From positions 124,001 through 188,000 of the forward strand of contig JAIUML010000001.1 in NCBI GenBank assembly GCA_022565595.1: a stretch of DNA of 64,000 nt. Direction: 5' to 3'. The DNA is from Saccharospirillum sp. GTDB taxonomy: Bacteria > Pseudomonadota > Gammaproteobacteria > Pseudomonadales > Natronospirillaceae. Every line of letters begins with the position of its first letter. Positions within the stretch are counted from its first letter, which is position 1. Made by a program: the position numbers and the translations under genes. Below are positions 52,724-60,313 of this stretch, piece after piece. Under the pieces are notes generated by a model that saw only the letters and a list, made by a program, of their open reading frames with translations, did not search any database and was not told the origin of the DNA.

Positions 52724-53581
52724 TTACTGAAAAAACCGCCAACTCAGATATTCCCGATACCCTCGGCTGTCGTTTCGACTGACGCCGCTGTCGCTGAAAG
52801 TCAGTTCCACCCAGCCGGATCGATCGCTGATGCGTATTCGCCCGCGATAGGGGAAGGCATCACCCCTATACCAGTTCACCGCCTGTGGGGTCGTCAGTGT
52901 TGCATTGCGCGACAGCCAGCCGTTGTCGAGCCATAAGTCGGCCCGGGTGCGGATGTCAAAGGTTCTTGAACTGAGCTCCACAATGCGACTGTCGATCTGG
53001 CTGTAACTGATGTCTCGCTGCGATCCGGTAATGCGGAAACGACCGGTCAAATCACCATCCAGAGAGGTAATGGCGCGGCGATGTTCGTCGTACCAGCCCA
53101 CGACCTGATAATCCAGGCGGCTTTCGATGGTGGCGACGCCCATCCAGGAATCGGTTCGGCAGCGGTCGGCTCGCACCAGGGCAGACATCCGCACCCAGGT
53201 CATGCCATCGGCGTAGGTTTCTGTTTTGGCATTGCCATCCAGAGTGGTGGAGCCGCTGTACCGGCAGGGCGCGGTGTCGAACAGTTCTGTCCAGGTGGTT
53301 TCAATGGGGTCGTGATAGCGTGCCTGGTTTCGCTGCCGTGGCTGTAAAAAGCCCACCGGGTCGACCACCATTTCGATCGACTGGGTGTTCAGTGAAGGCA
53401 CAATCAGGGCAGCTCGTGTCAGAAACTCGGTGCTGTAACGGCTGACATTTTGCGGTGGATCGCTGACATGCCCCGAGTGGTCCGGCCCAACTTCAACATA
53501 ACACCCGGCCAGCAACGCAGCGACAGTGAGGCCGATCAGGGCTTGCTTGATGGGGTTCTTTGGTACCGAATGTTTGTGCAT
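52724..53581 (-). CDS. hypothetical lipoprotein
   Basis: 285 residues with lipobox LLAGC after ALIGLTVAALLAGC. The mature part is beta-rich (for example RFRITGSQRDISYSQIDSRI, GRIRISDRSGWVELTFSDSG) with a Cys pair in TAPCRYSG and RADRCRTDSW. Not recognised. The neighbouring minus-strand DUF3080 gene lies 71 bp upstream, so the two may be co-transcribed. Start ATG 53581. Confidence 0.75.
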   Translation of the reverse strand: MHKHSVPKNPIKQALIGLTVAALLAGCYVEVGPDHSGHVSDPPQNVSRYSTEFLTRAALIVPSLNTQSIEMVVDPVGFLQPRQRNQARYHDPIETTWTELFDTAPCRYSGSTTLDGNAKTETYADGMTWVRMSALVRADRCRTDSWMGVATIESRLDYQVVGWYDEHRRAITSLDGDLTGRFRITGSQRDISYSQIDSRIVELSSRTFDIRTRADLWLDNGWLSRNATLTTPQAVNWYRGDAFPYRGRIRISDRSGWVELTFSDSGVSRNDSRGYREYLSWRFFQ

Positions 53582-53652
53582 CTCTGTTTCTCCAATCCGT
53601 TGGAGACAGCATGCCTGAGTCTGGCTGAACCTTAGCTGAAAATAGCTCGGCC

Positions 53653-54675
53653 TTAACGCTCAACAGCCGCCCGGCCGCACCCTTCAAACAAGGCCTGCCA
53701 GGCCTCTACCTGGGAGCGTATTTGCTGGCGGAATCGCTGGTGAAGGGCATCAAGCTCGCTCAGGTAGGCCGCCATCGATGGGTTTTCGATGCCAAGTTGG
53801 TCATGAATGGCCCGCAGGGGCTCGTAACCTGCCAGAAAGCGTTGATCAACCCGCACCAGCCATGGCTGTACTTCACCAACAAAGGTTTGCACCATCACAT
53901 TACGGGCAAAATTCAGTTCACGCCTCGGGTTACCAAGGGGGCACAGGCGCCTGCTTTCGGTCGCCTCCCTCAGCAGGCTTTCGGTTTGTTCAAGGCTGAC
54001 TATGGCGGCACGCATGGAATGCAGGCTGTGACCGCCCATGGGATATTGAGCAATCGGCTCAAGCGCACTGACCCAATCTCCCGGCTGAGCCAACTCGGGG
54101 TGAACGGCCAGATAAGCCAGGCGGTTCTGGGCGTCCCTGTAGCCTTCGTAGTCGACTTCATCTTCCTGGCGAAAGGTACTGTTGCCACCGTTCCAGTAGC
54201 TTTGCACATCCGGGTGGGCCAGGGTGGCGTTCCAGATGCGCAGGGGCAGTTGGCTGAGCTTGAGCGCCAATACTCGAGTCAGTTCTTCTTGCAGTGCCTC
54301 CGGTAGCTCGATGTCTTGCGTCAGGCATTCGGGTATGGCCAACAGCAAGCGCTGCTCGTAATCCAGTCGAACATCAGGCTGGGCGACTCGGCCCAGTATG
54401 GAGTTGCGCTCGCTGATCAATGCAAACAACTCGCAACGACGTAATGCCCAGGCATCAAGCACATCGAGCCGAATGTCATCCACCTCGATGCGCACATCTC
54501 TTGCCCGAGGGTACCCGGGCAGCGCCAGAGTGCCCCGATCAGGCACCTTGCCCAGAAGGACGTTCTCCATGCGTTTGCGGTAGTCGTCAAGCAATGCATC
54601 TCCGCTCTGGGTGCAACCCAATAGCAGGATGGCAACCATGAAAACAGTCGCAGCTTGAAACATGCGTTGCAACAT
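53653..54675 (-). CDS. DUF3080 lipoprotein
   Basis: 340 residues from ATG 54675 (AGG about 10 bp upstream; ATG 54663 is an alternative). Lipobox in FMVAILLLGC. Blocks SGDALLDDYRKRMENVL, LLDVLDAWALRRCEL-like LDAWALRRCELFALISERNS, LRIWNATLAHPDVQSYWNGG and HQRFRQQIRSQVEAWQALFE match the DUF3080 family, whose role is unknown. The start region overlaps the palindrome GTTGCAAC that serves the divergent sulfur-gene promoter, so the two promoters may compete. Confidence 0.8.
   Translation of the reverse strand: MLQRMFQAATVFMVAILLLGCTQSGDALLDDYRKRMENVLLGKVPDRGTLALPGYPRARDVRIEVDDIRLDVLDAWALRRCELFALISERNSILGRVAQPDVRLDYEQRLLLAIPECLTQDIELPEALQEELTRVLALKLSQLPLRIWNATLAHPDVQSYWNGGNSTFRQEDEVDYEGYRDAQNRLAYLAVHPELAQPGDWVSALEPIAQYPMGGHSLHSMRAAIVSLEQTESLLREATESRRLCPLGNPRRELNFARNVMVQTFVGEVQPWLVRVDQRFLAGYEPLRAIHDQLGIENPSMAAYLSELDALHQRFRQQIRSQVEAWQALFEGCGRAAVER
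54666..54673. promoter_or_regulatory. GTTGCAAC palindrome, putative activator site 1
   Basis: Perfect 8-bp dyad whose centre is exactly 68 bp upstream of the -24 GG of the promoter at 54736. The second copy of this layout is at 57426. It lies across the start codon of the divergent DUF3080 gene. Confidence 0.55.
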
Positions 54676-54735
54676 AACTAAACAGCCTAATGAAACCAAT
54701 GACATAAAACTCATGTAAATCAATAGGTTAAAAAC

Positions 54736-54751
54736 TGGCACGGCCTTTGAT
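54736..54751 (+). promoter_or_regulatory. sigma-54-like promoter upstream of the CxDGR protein - SulP operon
   Basis: TGGCACGGCCTTTGAT: TGGCAC with perfect -24 element, five bases, then TTGAT where TTGCA/T is the consensus. Same TGGCA-N6-TTG pattern as at 57499 and 58526. Lies 46 bp before the start codon at 54797. Confidence 0.6.
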
Positions 54752-54796
54752 ATTGGTTCTGCAACTCTTTCTGTTTAACCAATCCCGGAGCACAGT

Positions 54797-55585
54797 ATGG
54801 CACACTCACTAGTATGGATGCCGACCGACGAAATCATCAGCAAAGTACCCTGCACCTGCGTCGATGGCCGCACTCAGGGCATGCGCTACAGTGTCGCTGG
54901 CGGCAGTTTTGGCCTCATCGTTCACAGCCTGTCGCGCATTCAGGCCAGGCATGACAAGATCTTCCAGGAGGAGGAAATTGATCAATATCTGAACCTCTTC
55001 GCACGCCAGGTCGGCCCCATCTATCTGCACAGCGACCAGCACACTCTCGATTGCATTTATTCGCGCCTGGGCCTCGCTCAGACTACCCGACTGAAAGATC
55101 TGACCCTATCTCAGCGCCGATCGTTTTGCGAACTGGCCACCCAACCCGAATACCAGGGCTGTGGTCACATCAAGTTGATGATGGACAATGAAGCCGATTA
55201 CGGCATCCCTCAGACCCTGATCAAACGCAGCCTGAAGGCGTTCATGAAGCGCTATTTCAGCGGCGACGATCAACTGATGTTCGACATTCTCGCAGGCCGC
55301 CATGCGGAAGAGCGCGTACTGCTGCTCGATACCCAGGAAAGCCGCGACATGAAACAGGATTCCGCCCTGTACCTTGAGAGCCCACAATCCGAAAACCGTT
55401 TTTTCTGCCACCGACCCTTGAAAAAAGCCCTGGCAGAGCGTTTTCTGGAAGCCATTGATGAAGCCGGCATGCTCGGCCTGCCCAGCAGCGAATGGCCTGC
55501 CGTGGTAGAGACGCACAACCTCGCTGCCGAACAGACATTGAGCACCCTGGCAGCCCATCTGCCGGTTGAACACCTAAGCCTTTGA
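54797..55585 (+). CDS. unrecognised protein with CxDGR ... H/C pattern (possible carbonic-anhydrase-like metalloprotein)
   Basis: 262 residues, cytoplasmic. Conserved-looking blocks: PCTCVDGRTQGMRYSVAGGS (Cys19/Cys21, Asp23, Arg25) and GPIYLHSDQHTLDCIYSRLG (His78, His82, Cys86), with an additional QGCGHIKLMM (Cys122, His124). The order CxDxR, a Gly-rich strand, and later His/Cys resembles the zinc ligands of beta-carbonic anhydrases (CxDSR, HxxC), though spacing differs and I do not recognise the family. It is 16 bp upstream of sulP2, so a hydratase feeding a bicarbonate carrier is one idea; a sulfur-handling cysteine protein is another. GGAG precedes ATG 54797. Confidence 0.7.
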   Translation: MAHSLVWMPTDEIISKVPCTCVDGRTQGMRYSVAGGSFGLIVHSLSRIQARHDKIFQEEEIDQYLNLFARQVGPIYLHSDQHTLDCIYSRLGLAQTTRLKDLTLSQRRSFCELATQPEYQGCGHIKLMMDNEADYGIPQTLIKRSLKAFMKRYFSGDDQLMFDILAGRHAEERVLLLDTQESRDMKQDSALYLESPQSENRFFCHRPLKKALAERFLEAIDEAGMLGLPSSEWPAVVETHNLAAEQTLSTLAAHLPVEHLSL

Positions 55586-55601
55586 TGCACAGGAGCCTGA
55601 T

Positions 55602-57308
55602 ATGACCACCCAAATGTTGAGCCGCCTTACCCGCTGGGCGCCGGTTCTTCAATGGCTGCCCAACTACCGCAAAGCCGACCTGAGCGGTGACCTGATCGCA
55701 GGTATTACGGTCGCCATGATGTTGATCCCGCAAGCCATGTCCTATGCGATGTTGGCCGGGTTACCTCCTTACATTGGCCTTTACGCCTCTGTGCTACCTC
55801 TGATTGTGTACGCCCTGTTCGGTACTTCTCGTCAGTTGGCGGTCGGCCCGGTTGCCATGGTGGCACTGCTGGTTGCCAGTGGTGTCGGCACCCTGGCGGA
55901 GGTCGGATCCAGCGAATACATTGCCCTGGCGATTCTCCTTGCCTTACTGGTTGGCATCATTCAGTTGGCCATGGGTGTTTTTCGCCTTGGCTTCCTCACC
56001 AATTTCATGTCGCACCCGGTCATCTCGGGTTTCACCAGCGCGGCAGCCTTGATCATCGGCTTTAGCCAGCTGAAGCACCTTGTAGGTCTGGACTTGCCAC
56101 GCACGGAAAATATTGCCATCACCCTCTGGCATACGTTGAGTCAGGTTGACGACATGAACCTGGCGGCGGTGACCATTGGTGCCTTTGGCATCGTGGCTTT
56201 AATCGTGATCAAGCGCATCAACCCGATGCTGCCGGGCGCCATGATTGCGGTCATCGCCTCAACCCTGGCAGTCTGGCTGTTCGAACTGGATACGCGCTTT
56301 GGTCTGTCGATAGTAGGCACCGTTCCGGCTGGCTTCCCGTCCTTTGCCGCACCCGATATCAGCTACAAAGCCATCGTCGATCTGATGCCCATCGCCATCA
56401 CCATCGCCTTTATCGGCTTTATCGAAAGCATTGCTGTGGCGAAAAAAATAGCCACTCAAAAACGCTACGAAATCGATGCCAACAAAGAGTTGGTCGGTCT
56501 TGGCCTGGCAAACCTGGTCGGCGCTTTTTTCAAGGCGATGCCTGTTACCGGCGGCTTTTCTCGCACGGCCGTAAATAACACTGCAGGCGCCAATACGGGT
56601 CTGGCCTCTATCATAACGGCGATAGTGATTGGCATTGCGCTGTTGTTGTTTACACCTCTGTTCTACTACATCCCCAACGCCATTCTGGCATCGGTGATTA
56701 TGGTGGCTGTTTTTGGCTTGATCGACACCCAGGAGGTGAAACACCTGTGGCACGTAAAACGCGATGACCTGGCCATGCTGGCCTTTGCCTTCCTGGCAAC
56801 CCTGATTCTCGGTGTTAAAACCGGCATTCTGTTGGCGGTTGCCGGCTCCATGGTCTGGTTCGTGGTCAAGACCACTCGACCCCACTATGCCATTCTCGGC
56901 CGTTTGCCCGGCACAGAGCTGTACAGAAATGTGGCACGTCATGCCGACGCTCAAACCGAAGATCACATCCTGGCCATCCGCTTTGACGCTCAGTTCTATT
57001 ACGGAAATGTCAGCTTTCTAAAGGAAACCTTGAAAAAGGCTGAGGCACAGATGGATAAGCCGCTTAGAACGGTGGTTCTCGATATGAGCGCGATCAACCA
57101 GTTGGACTCGTCAGCCGAGACGGCTCTGCAGGAGCTGCTCACTGACTATCGATCCCGAGGCGTCGATCTCTACCTGGCCAGTCTCAAGGGGCCAGTAGAG
57201 GAGGTCATGAAGCGCAGCGGCCTGTACAACAGCCTGGGAGAGCGGTACATCTGTATGACGACAGATGAAGCAGTAAAGACCGCCAGGGCCAGGTTAAACC
57301 CAGCCTGA
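55602..57308 (+). CDS. SulP family anion transporter (second copy)
   Basis: 568 residues with about twelve membrane segments. The first helix region is DLSGDLIAGITVAMMLIPQA followed by MSYAMLAGLPPYIGLYASVL. Typical SulP sequence GFTSAAALIIGFSQLKHLVG lies in the middle, and AKKIATQKRYEIDANKELVG and GANTGLASIITAIVIGIALL follow. The STAS domain (about 440-560) has RTVVLDMSAINQLDSSAETA. It is longer than the first copy and of another subgroup. It follows the CxDGR-protein gene by 16 bp under the sigma-54-like promoter at 54736. Anion not determined. Confidence 0.9.
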   Translation: MTTQMLSRLTRWAPVLQWLPNYRKADLSGDLIAGITVAMMLIPQAMSYAMLAGLPPYIGLYASVLPLIVYALFGTSRQLAVGPVAMVALLVASGVGTLAEVGSSEYIALAILLALLVGIIQLAMGVFRLGFLTNFMSHPVISGFTSAAALIIGFSQLKHLVGLDLPRTENIAITLWHTLSQVDDMNLAAVTIGAFGIVALIVIKRINPMLPGAMIAVIASTLAVWLFELDTRFGLSIVGTVPAGFPSFAAPDISYKAIVDLMPIAITIAFIGFIESIAVAKKIATQKRYEIDANKELVGLGLANLVGAFFKAMPVTGGFSRTAVNNTAGANTGLASIITAIVIGIALLLFTPLFYYIPNAILASVIMVAVFGLIDTQEVKHLWHVKRDDLAMLAFAFLATLILGVKTGILLAVAGSMVWFVVKTTRPHYAILGRLPGTELYRNVARHADAQTEDHILAIRFDAQFYYGNVSFLKETLKKAEAQMDKPLRTVVLDMSAINQLDSSAETALQELLTDYRSRGVDLYLASLKGPVEEVMKRSGLYNSLGERYICMTTDEAVKTARARLNPA

Positions 57309-57322
57309 TGCTGTGACACGAA

Positions 57323-57356
57323 ACACAAGGAGCCTGATGGCTCCTTTTGTGTGTTT
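57323..57356 (+). terminator. intrinsic terminator after sulP2
   Basis: ACACAAGGAGCC, loop TGAT, GGCTCC then TTTTGTGTGTTT: a stem with a 2-base bulge followed by a U-rich tail, 15 bp after the stop. Confidence 0.7.
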
Positions 57357-57425
57357 ACCAGACACCTCTTCCAGCGAAGCACAATCCAGCAAGCAGAGCT
57401 CACACATGAAACAAATACTGCAACA

Positions 57426-57439
57426 CTTGTTGCAACAAG
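57426..57439. promoter_or_regulatory. CTTGTTGCAACAAG palindrome, putative activator site 2
   Basis: Perfect 14-bp dyad with core GTTGCAAC; an additional TGCAACA-CT-TGTTGCA dyad overlaps it on the left. Its centre is exactly 68 bp upstream of the -24 GG at 57500-57501, the same spacing as at 54666. Confidence 0.65.
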
Positions 57440-57498
57440 ATAAAACAGATAACCCTAATATAAACAACAAAACCCTTTAATATCAATGACTTAAAAGT

Positions 57499-57514
57499 TG
57501 GCATAGAGATTGAT
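57499..57514 (+). promoter_or_regulatory. sigma-54-like promoter upstream of the ETHE1-type dioxygenase gene
   Basis: TGGCATAGAGATTGAT: TGGCA, N6, TTGAT, followed by AT. The TTGATAT at -12 is identical to the promoter at 54736. Lies 73 bp before the start codon at 57587. Confidence 0.6.
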
Positions 57515-57586
57515 ATAGATAAAGTAACGCTCATGCACTAAAACGTCATGCAGCTTAACCGATTACTCGATCCAGGAGATCACATC

Positions 57587-58471
57587 ATGAAACAGCAAAT
57601 CAAAACCTTCTACGATCCAGCGACTTTCACACTGACCTATGTTGTCTACGATGAAGACAGCCGTGACGCTGTGGTCATAGATCCTGTACTGGATTACAAC
57701 CCTATCGGCAGTGCCGTTTCCGACGAGTCCTTTCAGAAAGTCGTTGATTTCGTCGCCGAAAATGACCTGAAACTGCATTATGTTCTGGAAACCCATGCTC
57801 ACGCTGACCACCTGAGCTCAAGCCAGTTGTTCCGGGATGAGTATCCGGGCATCAAGGTTGCTATCAGCGAACGCATCACCACCGTGCAGAAAACCTTCAA
57901 AACAGTCTTCAATCTGGAAGAGAGCTTTGTCACAGACGGCGAACAGTTCGATTACCTGATCAAGGATTTTGAAGAGCTACAGGCCGGCACACTCACCATC
58001 AAGGCACTGCCAACTCCGGGGCATACCCCTGCATGCTTGTCATTCCTGATCGGTGATGCCGTCTTCACAGGTGATGCCTTGTTCATGCCAGACTTTGGCA
58101 CCGGTCGTTGCGACTTCCCTGCTGGCGATGCACGCACTCTTTACCGTTGCGTGACCGACAACCTGTATAGCCTGCCCGATGAGACGCGCGTCTTCGTCGG
58201 CCACGACTACCAGCCTGGCGGCCGTGAAGTGGCATGGGAATCCACCATCGGTGAAGAGAAGGCCAAGAACATTCAGTTGAAAGGCGATACCACCGAGGAA
58301 GAGTTCGTCAAGTTCCGTGAGGAGCGGGATTCTGGACTGGCCGCGCCCAAGCTGATTTATCAAAGCATCCTGGTAAACATTGATGCTGGCAAACTGCCGA
58401 AGCAGGAAAGTAACAAGCAGCGTTACCTGAAAATCCCGCTGAACATTCGTACAGAGCGGGTTGGCGCTTAA
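57587..58471 (+). CDS. ETHE1-type persulfide dioxygenase / Blh-like metallo-beta-lactamase-fold protein
   Basis: 294 residues from ATG 57587 (ccaGGAG). Iron-site motifs: THAHADH (His70, His72, Asp74, His75), PGHTPACLSFLIG, GDALFMPDFGTGRCDF and VFVGHDYQPGG. This is the ETHE1/persulfide-dioxygenase branch, which oxidises glutathione persulfide or other sulfane sulfur to sulfite. RTLYRCVTDNLYSLPDE is the family's typical late block, followed by an EEEFVKFREERDSGLAAPKL tail like that of Blh. Regulation by the sigma-54-like promoter at 57499 is inferred. Its DUF442 partner is encoded at 51416. Confidence 0.9.
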   Translation: MKQQIKTFYDPATFTLTYVVYDEDSRDAVVIDPVLDYNPIGSAVSDESFQKVVDFVAENDLKLHYVLETHAHADHLSSSQLFRDEYPGIKVAISERITTVQKTFKTVFNLEESFVTDGEQFDYLIKDFEELQAGTLTIKALPTPGHTPACLSFLIGDAVFTGDALFMPDFGTGRCDFPAGDARTLYRCVTDNLYSLPDETRVFVGHDYQPGGREVAWESTIGEEKAKNIQLKGDTTEEEFVKFREERDSGLAAPKLIYQSILVNIDAGKLPKQESNKQRYLKIPLNIRTERVGA

Positions 58472-58525
58472 ACCAGACTGCAGGGAGGGGGGGTGTCTTC
58501 ATGACCCCCTCCCAATCAACCCTTT

Positions 58526-58541
58526 TGGCAGAGCCGTTGTA
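58526..58541 (+). promoter_or_regulatory. third TGGCA-N6-TTG element upstream of the YeeE/YedE pair
   Basis: TGGCAGAGCCGTTGTA, followed by TATAA. Similar to the elements at 54736 and 57499, but no GTTGCAAC palindrome is found 68 bp upstream, so control may be weaker or different. A GC-rich stem (ggaggggg/ccccctcc) lies just upstream after the dioxygenase gene. Confidence 0.4.
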
Positions 58542-58603
58542 TATAAGGCGGCAAAGCGTATTATTCATCCATTGCATTAGAGCGAACTAAATTAGGAGTC
58601 GCT

Positions 58604-59041
58604 ATGGAAATCATTAATTTCACGCCGATCTCTGCCTTTATTGGTGGGTCATTGATCGGTCTTTCAGCAGCCATTTTGCTGCTGATCAACGGTCGCATTG
58701 CCGGTATTTCCGGTATAGCCGGCGGTGTAATCTACCCCGAAAAGGGTGATATGGACTGGCGCATCGTGTTTGTTATTGGCTTGATCATCGGTGGTTTTAT
58801 ATACCAATGGTCCGGATTGGGTGTAGGCGTTAGCCACATTCAGGCCGTAGTAGACACCCCTATGCTGATCATTGCAGGTCTGTTGGTGGGTATAGGTACG
58901 ACCATCGGTACCGGCTGCACCAGCGGCCACGGTATTTGTGGCCTGGCACGCCGTAGCCCACGTTCACTGGTCGCTACCCTGAGCTTCATGGCGTCGGCTT
59001 TTGTGACTGTTTTCATTGTACGTCAGTTGATAGGAGCCTGA
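58604..59041 (+). CDS. YeeE/YedE family half-transporter A
   Basis: 145 residues with about four transmembrane segments: [38 protein letters not shown], and the signature [20 protein letters not shown] with the conserved cysteine thought to handle thiosulfate or sulfur in YeeE. GGAG precedes ATG 58604. It is 3 bp upstream of half B, and the two together would make one full transporter. In the bigR operons a YeeE/YedE pair also accompanies Blh. Confidence 0.92.
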   Translation: MEIINFTPISAFIGGSLIGLSAAILLLINGRIAGISGIAGGVIYPEKGDMDWRIVFVIGLIIGGFIYQWSGLGVGVSHIQAVVDTPMLIIAGLLVGIGTTIGTGCTSGHGICGLARRSPRSLVATLSFMASAFVTVFIVRQLIGA

Positions 59042-59043
59042 TC

Positions 59044-59517
59044 ATGCAAAGCCCTGCACGTGTTATCGCTGCCCTGACCGCTGGCATTCTGTTTGGCTTC
59101 GGCCTGTCAGTTGCCCAGATGATCGACCCGGCCAAGGTGATCAACTTTCTCAACATCTTTGGTGCCTGGGACCCTTCACTGGCGTTCGTAATGGGTGGTG
59201 GACTGGTGGTTAACGCCATCGCCGTGCCGCTTATTCTGAAGCGCAAATCCCCCATTCTGTCTGAGTACTTCCGGGTACCAGCGAAGACAGAGGTGGACCG
59301 TCGACTGGTGGTTGGTGGCGTCATCTTCGGTGTAGGTTGGGGTTTGGCTGGCTACTGCCCAGGCCCGATGCTGACATCTTTGAGCTTTGCCGATGCCAGT
59401 ATTCTGACCATCGTTGCGGCCTATGTCGTCGGCACCTTCGCTACCAAATTTGGCCTGACCAAATACGAGACCTACAAGCAAACGAAGCATGCCGAGAACG
59501 AAGCCTGCGTTGGCTGA
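59044..59517 (+). CDS. YeeE/YedE family half-transporter B (DUF6691-type)
   Basis: 157 residues, four transmembrane segments: AALTAGILFGFGLSVAQMID, FVMGGGLVVNAIAVPLIL, VIFGVGWGLAGYCPGPMLTS and ILTIVAAYVVGTFATKFGL. GWGLAGYCPGP carries the conserved Cys of this half. A basic/polar tail follows (KYETYKQTKHAENEACVG). Starts 3 bp after half A, so strictly co-translated. Together the halves probably import or export a reduced sulfur species. Confidence 0.92.
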   Translation: MQSPARVIAALTAGILFGFGLSVAQMIDPAKVINFLNIFGAWDPSLAFVMGGGLVVNAIAVPLILKRKSPILSEYFRVPAKTEVDRRLVVGGVIFGVGWGLAGYCPGPMLTSLSFADASILTIVAAYVVGTFATKFGLTKYETYKQTKHAENEACVG

Positions 59518-59532
59518 TCAACATTAGCTGAC

Positions 59533-59568
59533 AAAACCCGGCAACAGGTGACTGTTGCCGGGTTTTTT
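59533..59568 (+). terminator. strong intrinsic terminator closing the sulfur cluster
   Basis: A-run, CCCGGCAACAG, GTGA, CTGTTGCCGGG, TTTTTT: perfect 11-bp stem with U-tail, 15 bp past the last stop. Confidence 0.9.
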
Positions 59569-59789
59569 ATTGAAAATCCCTTGACTGACTAAACAGCGGC
59601 TTCCCTTCCAGAATAGAGGTAACTGGCGCCTCGCCAAAGAGAATCGGGTTCACAGGTGGATGACGCAGACCGGCTGCTGTAGAAGCCGGTGGAGGCAAGG
59701 TACGGCTCGATATCGAGCTACCTAACGGTCAGCATCATGGTTTTCTACTTTAACCCTTCGCTGAGACGTTCGGCTGCATCCCACGGACG

Positions 59790-60134
59790 ATGTTCGCCAT
59801 AACCTTGAAAAGCTGCGGACTAACAGTGAAGGGGTTTATAGACCGCATTTTAGTGCCAAGGTATCCATTCAAATATCGGCGCGACAGCGTCTGGTGGGAC
59901 CGCTTGTTGGCTGGGCGCAGTGCTCGACTGCCGATCCTGATGGATACACCACCATGGTATTTCCGTTTGATTTTTCGCCAGCCCGGGCATGAACAAATGC
60001 GTCGCACCATTCTAGAATTTGCCGGTATTAAACCGGTACGCATCAGCAGTTTTGGCCCAGTGCGGCAAGCCGATGACAGGCGCCGGAAAATCTGGCTAGC
60101 CCAGGCAGAGGCGCTGGGTCGCCGACGCCTGTAG
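59790..60134 (+). pseudogene. C-terminal remnant of a flavodoxin-fold NAD(P)H quinone reductase
   Basis: The reading TVKGFIDRILVPRYPFKYRR, WWDRLLAGRSARLPILMDTP, PPWYFRLIFRQPGHEQMRRT and ILEFAGIKPVRISSFGPVRQ is the C-terminal half of NAD(P)H:quinone oxidoreductases of the flavodoxin-like family (about 190-200 residues). The flavin-binding N-terminus with the phosphate loop is missing; upstream sequence down to 59570 is non-coding in all frames. Only about 105 residues remain, starting around KGFIDR. I read it as a relic, although the ATG at 59790 could still start a small protein. Confidence 0.7.
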
Positions 60135-60313
60135 TGGGCGTGAATGAGAGTCGGCAAGCCCTTACAGTATTATAATGGGCACACAAGCTCTATGGTGCCC
60201 TCAGTACCACGGCCATTCACAGGCTGTCTCTCTGCTTCGATTCAATCTTCTTGAAACCCCTGACTCGCACTGGAGGACCTGTCTATTTTCCCGCTAGCAG
60301 GCAGGCTTAACCG

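Noticed and set aside
56259-56966. 235-codon frame antisense to sulP2
   Set aside because: Shadow of a well-defined SulP gene, with no credible start or motif.
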